Assembly (NCBI GenBank): GCA_023253235.1
Contig: JALRHE010000222.1
Location: 1 to 8,998, forward strand
DNA: 8,998 nucleotides
From: Steroidobacteraceae bacterium
GTDB taxonomy: Bacteria; Pseudomonadota; Gammaproteobacteria; Steroidobacterales; Steroidobacteraceae
Direction: 5' to 3'
A program made the position numbers and the translations under genes. The notes under the pieces were generated by a model. The model was given only the letters and a program-made list of their open reading frames with translations, searched no databases and was not told where the DNA came from. How positions within the stretch are numbered: position 1 is the first letter of the stretch; each line of letters begins with the position of its first letter. Of this stretch, positions 6,124 through 8,998 are shown piece by piece.

Positions 6124-6768
6124 TCAGCGAAACAGCGCGTCGGCAACGAATGGGTTGCTACGACGCTCTGCGCCGAAGGTGGATGTCGGGCCGTGCCCGG
6201 GCAGGAAGGTCACATCGTCGCCGAGCGGAAACAGGTTTTCGCGGATCGAACGAATCAGATCGGCATGGTTGCCACGCGGGAAATCCGTGCGTCCGATCGA
6301 GCCCGCGAACAGCACATCGCCGACGATCGCAAAGCGCGAATCGGCATGAAAGAAAACGACGTGTCCCGGCGTATGCCCCGGACAGTGTCGCACTTCAAAC
6401 TCAAGATCACCCACCGTGACCTGATCACCCTGTTGTAGCCACCGAGTCGGCGCGAACGCCTCGCAGGGCGGAAAGCCGAACATCTTCGCCTGTGCCGGCA
6501 TCTGGTCGATCCAGAACTGATCACCGGGATGCGGCCCTTCGATAGGCAAGGAATAACGACGAGCAAGCTCCGCGGTAGCGCCCGCGTGATCGAGATGAGC
6601 GTGCGTAATGAGGATTTTCTCGAGCGTGAGTCCGTGTAACTCGATGACTTTCAAGACACGCTCGAGGTCGCCGCCCGGATCGACGATCGCTGCACGCCGC
6701 GTCCTCTCGCACCACAGTACGGAGCAGTTCTGTTGGAAAGCCGTTACCGGTACTACTTCGAGTTTCAT
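6124..6768 (-). CDS. MBL-fold metallo-hydrolase, GloC/YcbL-like (type II glyoxalase)
   Basis: A 214-residue single-domain protein of the metallo-beta-lactamase fold, the size of E. coli GloC/YcbL. That enzyme hydrolyses S-lactoylglutathione and related thioesters in the cytoplasm. The binuclear metal site is complete: THAHLDH gives His56, His58, Asp60 and His61; CPGHTPGH gives His132; VGDVLF gives Asp151; LPGHGP gives His192. GRTDFPRGN (159-167) is typical of the GloC subgroup, and the C-terminal helical domain of GloB is absent. There is no signal peptide. The ATG at 6766-6768 lies 11 nt after the stop of the malonyl-CoA reductase gene, so the two are probably cotranscribed; no clear Shine-Dalgarno is present. 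The substrate is not fixed by sequence: a persulfide dioxygenase is less likely by motif, while another acyl-thioester hydrolase role remains possible given the neighbour. Confidence 0.88.
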   Translation of the reverse strand: MKLEVVPVTAFQQNCSVLWCERTRRAAIVDPGGDLERVLKVIELHGLTLEKILITHAHLDHAGATAELARRYSLPIEGPHPGDQFWIDQMPAQAKMFGFPPCEAFAPTRWLQQGDQVTVGDLEFEVRHCPGHTPGHVVFFHADSRFAIVGDVLFAGSIGRTDFPRGNHADLIRSIRENLFPLGDDVTFLPGHGPTSTFGAERRSNPFVADALFR

Positions 6769-6779
6769 GCGCGCGGACT

Positions 6780-8998
6780 TTACACCGTGATCGCAAGACC
6801 CCGATAGATACGCGCTCGGTACCGACTCTCCTGCGCCTCGACGATGGGGGCCGCTGCCAATAGCACCGCATGGGCAAACCGCGTGTATTCCTCGGCTTGC
6901 TCGGCGGCGTCACGTGGCTCTTCACTGCGCATGCGACGCGTGAGGTTCACTTGGTTCACCGGTACAGACGTCGGCAAGCGTTCGTTCTCGACACCGAGAG
7001 TGGCGGTGAACGCATGTAACGTGGTCTTGATGAAGTTTGCCATCGCGAACTGCGGCAAGCTTCCGCCCACGGGGACGTCGGGCGAGACGAGAATGAGTCG
7101 AGCCCCTTTGAACAAGGAGACTTTGCGCGCTACCCGAAAGTGATGCGTCAGGTTGGTTTCGACAAGAGCGCCAAAACCCGCCGCATCGAGATGATCTTTG
7201 CCTTCAACACCAAACAGCGCTCGTGGAATCGATGCGAAGGGAGTCGAGATCACGGCCGCCGGCGCACCATAGGTTGCGTAGGCCTCGTCCATACGCGCCT
7301 CGAGATCATCACCGACCGTGAGATAGCTGACACGATCGTGCCCCAAGGCGCGTCCCAAGGCCGCACGAAGTTCATCGCCAGCCGCGGGAGAACTGGTGAG
7401 TGCGACGACGTTACCGACGTGGCCCTCTGCCAAAAACAAACGTGCAACCGCTGCGAGCGGTTCAGTCATGTGTTCGCCGATCAACCAGATGGTTTCGCCC
7501 TCCATGCGACGAACACGCTCGGGTTTCGCTCGACCGAAGAGCTCACGCTCAGTGATGGTACGTTCTTGCTGTAATCCACCGGATGGTTCGAAGGTCTCGC
7601 CGGAGATGGCTCGATCAGCCATGAAAAACACCGTCGCGAGCGCCACATCCGTCTCGGTCGGCATCCGGTTCAGATGCAGCATGCCGATAACGCCGGAGCG
7701 AATCTTCTCCGCTTCGACATCGATACGGCGCGGATCGATGAAAGGCTCTGTGGCCTCCGGCAGAGCCTCCGCCCACTGCTCGGCCAGATCGCGCTCCATC
7801 TGCGCGAGGATGATGCAGCCGTTGCACAGGCGCGCCACGAGACGACGCGCCATCAATTTCGTCATCAAAAAATGCAACGAGGAATAGCCTGCCTCGTCGC
7901 TGCCGTGGATATCCGCTTTCAGACGGGCGCTCAGTTGACGCAATGGATCAGGGACACCCTCAGCTTGCAAGAGACCGATGTCATTGCTGCCCAGCGCTTG
8001 CAACACATCGCCCAGCGATGCACCGTCCGCCAACGAGCGCAACACGGCATCGTGTACTTGATTGAGGCGCTTATTCTCGAGGATCAACTTGGCGCGACGA
8101 TCGAACAGCCCTGCCTTACCATCCTTGCCCTTGAGCCGCTGGCCTTCGACGGGCCCTGGCGCAATCGCATTGATCTGAATCTCCGGACCGACGAAACGCG
8201 CGAGATTTTCCACGAGGGCGCGCTGACCCGCTTTCGAAACGGCATAGTCCGAACGATTCGGATAGGGGACGGCAATGTATTTTTCGCCGCCGAAATAAGA
8301 GCTGACGTTCAGGATGTAGCCGGATCCCTGTTTCTTCATCAAGGGAACGACTTTTTCGATCAAAGAATAGTTCGACACCAAATTGGCATGCAGCGTATTG
8401 CGCCAATCGGCCGTTTGTAGATCGACCGCCATCTGTTCGGCGCCGGCGACGCCTGCGTTGTTGATGAGATAGTCGATACGACCGAAGGCCTTAATCGTCG
8501 CGGTCACCGATTTGACCAGAGCGCCTTCTTCGGCCACATCGATATTGGCGAGGATCTGCACACGATCTTTGGGTCGGTTGTAGCCGATCTCCTCAAGTTC
8601 GCGCACGATGCTCTCGCGCATTTCCTTCAATTGGTCGGCACGTCTGGCGGTCAACATCACTCGTGCGCCCGCCACGGCCAGAAGTCGACCGAGTTGTCCG
8701 CCGATCCCGGCGGATCCACCCGTGATCAAAACGCACTTGCCGAGATGCAGCCCCATCAGTGATTCGATCCAACCGAAATTCGGTCGAGTCGAACCGGTGG
8801 CATCGACGATGGTGGCGGGCATGTAAAGATTGACCTGCGGCACGCGACGCTTGGTGTAGAGCAGGCGTGCCGCCTGACTTGCCGCAAACAACAGACCGTG
8901 TTCTTCGGCGTTACTCCAACGCAGGATCTGGTTCGACCATTCAGGCGTCGGGCGTTCACCGGACTTAGCCCGCGCTGCACTTTCGTCGCGCCACACGC
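6780..8998 (-). CDS. mcr: Bifunctional malonyl-CoA reductase, C-terminal half (partial at right edge)
   Basis: I recognise this as the C-terminal half of the Chloroflexus-type NADPH-dependent malonyl-CoA reductase. In that enzyme the C-half reduces malonyl-CoA to malonate semialdehyde and the N-half reduces this to 3-hydroxypropionate. The frame is open at the right edge, so the start is outside; known homologues have about 1,200 residues, and about 739 codons are here. Counting from 8996, residues 1-75 are the end of the N-half and linker. The first SDR domain has TGGSAGIG (92-99), NNAGVAG (179-185), NVSSYFGGEK (230-239) and the catalytic YAVSK (Tyr251, Lys255). A helical segment follows (about 296-420), including LFDRRAKLILENKRLN, then MPTETDVALATVFFMADRA (445-463) and SGETFEPSGGL (465-475). 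From about residue 500 a second SDR-like domain lacks the glycine motif and YxxxK. The end, SRYRARIYRGLAITV, closely matches my memory of Chloroflexus MCR. No frameshift is seen. Assignment to an ordinary SDR is unlikely because the whole architecture fits MCR. Confidence 0.9.
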   Translation of the reverse strand, partial: VWRDESAARAKSGERPTPEWSNQILRWSNAEEHGLLFAASQAARLLYTKRRVPQVNLYMPATIVDATGSTRPNFGWIESLMGLHLGKCVLITGGSAGIGGQLGRLLAVAGARVMLTARRADQLKEMRESIVRELEEIGYNRPKDRVQILANIDVAEEGALVKSVTATIKAFGRIDYLINNAGVAGAEQMAVDLQTADWRNTLHANLVSNYSLIEKVVPLMKKQGSGYILNVSSYFGGEKYIAVPYPNRSDYAVSKAGQRALVENLARFVGPEIQINAIAPGPVEGQRLKGKDGKAGLFDRRAKLILENKRLNQVHDAVLRSLADGASLGDVLQALGSNDIGLLQAEGVPDPLRQLSARLKADIHGSDEAGYSSLHFLMTKLMARRLVARLCNGCIILAQMERDLAEQWAEALPEATEPFIDPRRIDVEAEKIRSGVIGMLHLNRMPTETDVALATVFFMADRAISGETFEPSGGLQQERTITERELFGRAKPERVRRMEGETIWLIGEHMTEPLAAVARLFLAEGHVGNVVALTSSPAAGDELRAALGRALGHDRVSYLTVGDDLEARMDEAYATYGAPAAVISTPFASIPRALFGVEGKDHLDAAGFGALVETNLTHHFRVARKVSLFKGARLILVSPDVPVGGSLPQFAMANFIKTTLHAFTATLGVENERLPTSVPVNQVNLTRRMRSEEPRDAAEQAEEYTRFAHAVLLAAAPIVEAQESRYRARIYRGLAITV

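Noticed and set aside
7674..8420. Plus-strand ORF of 248 codons antisense to mcr
   Set aside because: It lies wholly opposite the well-supported SDR domain of mcr and shows no recognisable motif.
8820..8822. Internal ATG of mcr (MPATIVDATG) as the start of a free-standing C-half protein
   Set aside because: The frame stays open upstream to the window edge with plausible protein sequence, and AGGT is about 11 nt away, so a fused full-length MCR is simpler; it can be revisited once upstream sequence is known.
1..8998. tRNA, rRNA, CRISPR, insertion sequence or attachment site
   Set aside because: No cloverleaf-like stretch, spaced repeat, transposase motif or terminal inverted repeat was found by eye on either strand.

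Overview
The window looks like chromosomal DNA of an aerobic proteobacterium, most probably a gammaproteobacterium. The basis is the G+C-rich codon use and the gene order ctaD, small ORF, ctaG, ctaE, a reversed DUF2909 gene, SURF1, SCO-like gene, ctaA, ctaB, which is the usual aa3-type cytochrome c oxidase locus of that group. I cannot name a genus from the sequence alone.

Positions 1-2454 (+) carry the structural part of the oxidase locus. It holds the C-terminal 275 residues of subunit I (ctaD), a 42-residue one-helix protein, the CuB chaperone CtaG/Cox11 and subunit III (ctaE). A strong hairpin followed by TTTT (2492-2527) probably ends this transcript. A small two-helix DUF2909 gene (2533-2745) faces it on the minus strand.

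Positions 2764-6099 (+) are the assembly part: SURF1, an SCO-like thioredoxin-fold membrane protein, heme A synthase (ctaA) and heme O synthase (ctaB). Stops and starts overlap or nearly touch, so the four are very likely one coupled operon. CtaB makes heme O, CtaA converts it to heme A, SURF1 helps place heme A in subunit I, and CtaG with the SCO-like protein serves copper delivery or thiol chemistry. An 18-bp gap between the DUF2909 gene and SURF1 carries overlapping -10-like boxes on both strands and may be a symmetric bidirectional promoter.

Positions 6124-8998 (-) hold a different unit that converges on ctaB. It has the C-terminal 738 residues of a large double-SDR protein, running off the right edge, followed 11 nt later by a GloC/YcbL-like metallo-beta-lactamase-fold hydrolase. 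I recognise the large protein as the C-terminal half of bifunctional malonyl-CoA reductase, the enzyme of the 3-hydroxypropionate bi-cycle of Chloroflexus. This is the most notable content of the window: an enzyme of autotrophic or mixotrophic carbon metabolism beside the respiratory oxidase locus of a proteobacterium.

No tRNA, rRNA, CRISPR array, insertion sequence or long repeat was seen. No gene-free stretch exceeds 300 bases; the longest is 78 bases (2455-2532).
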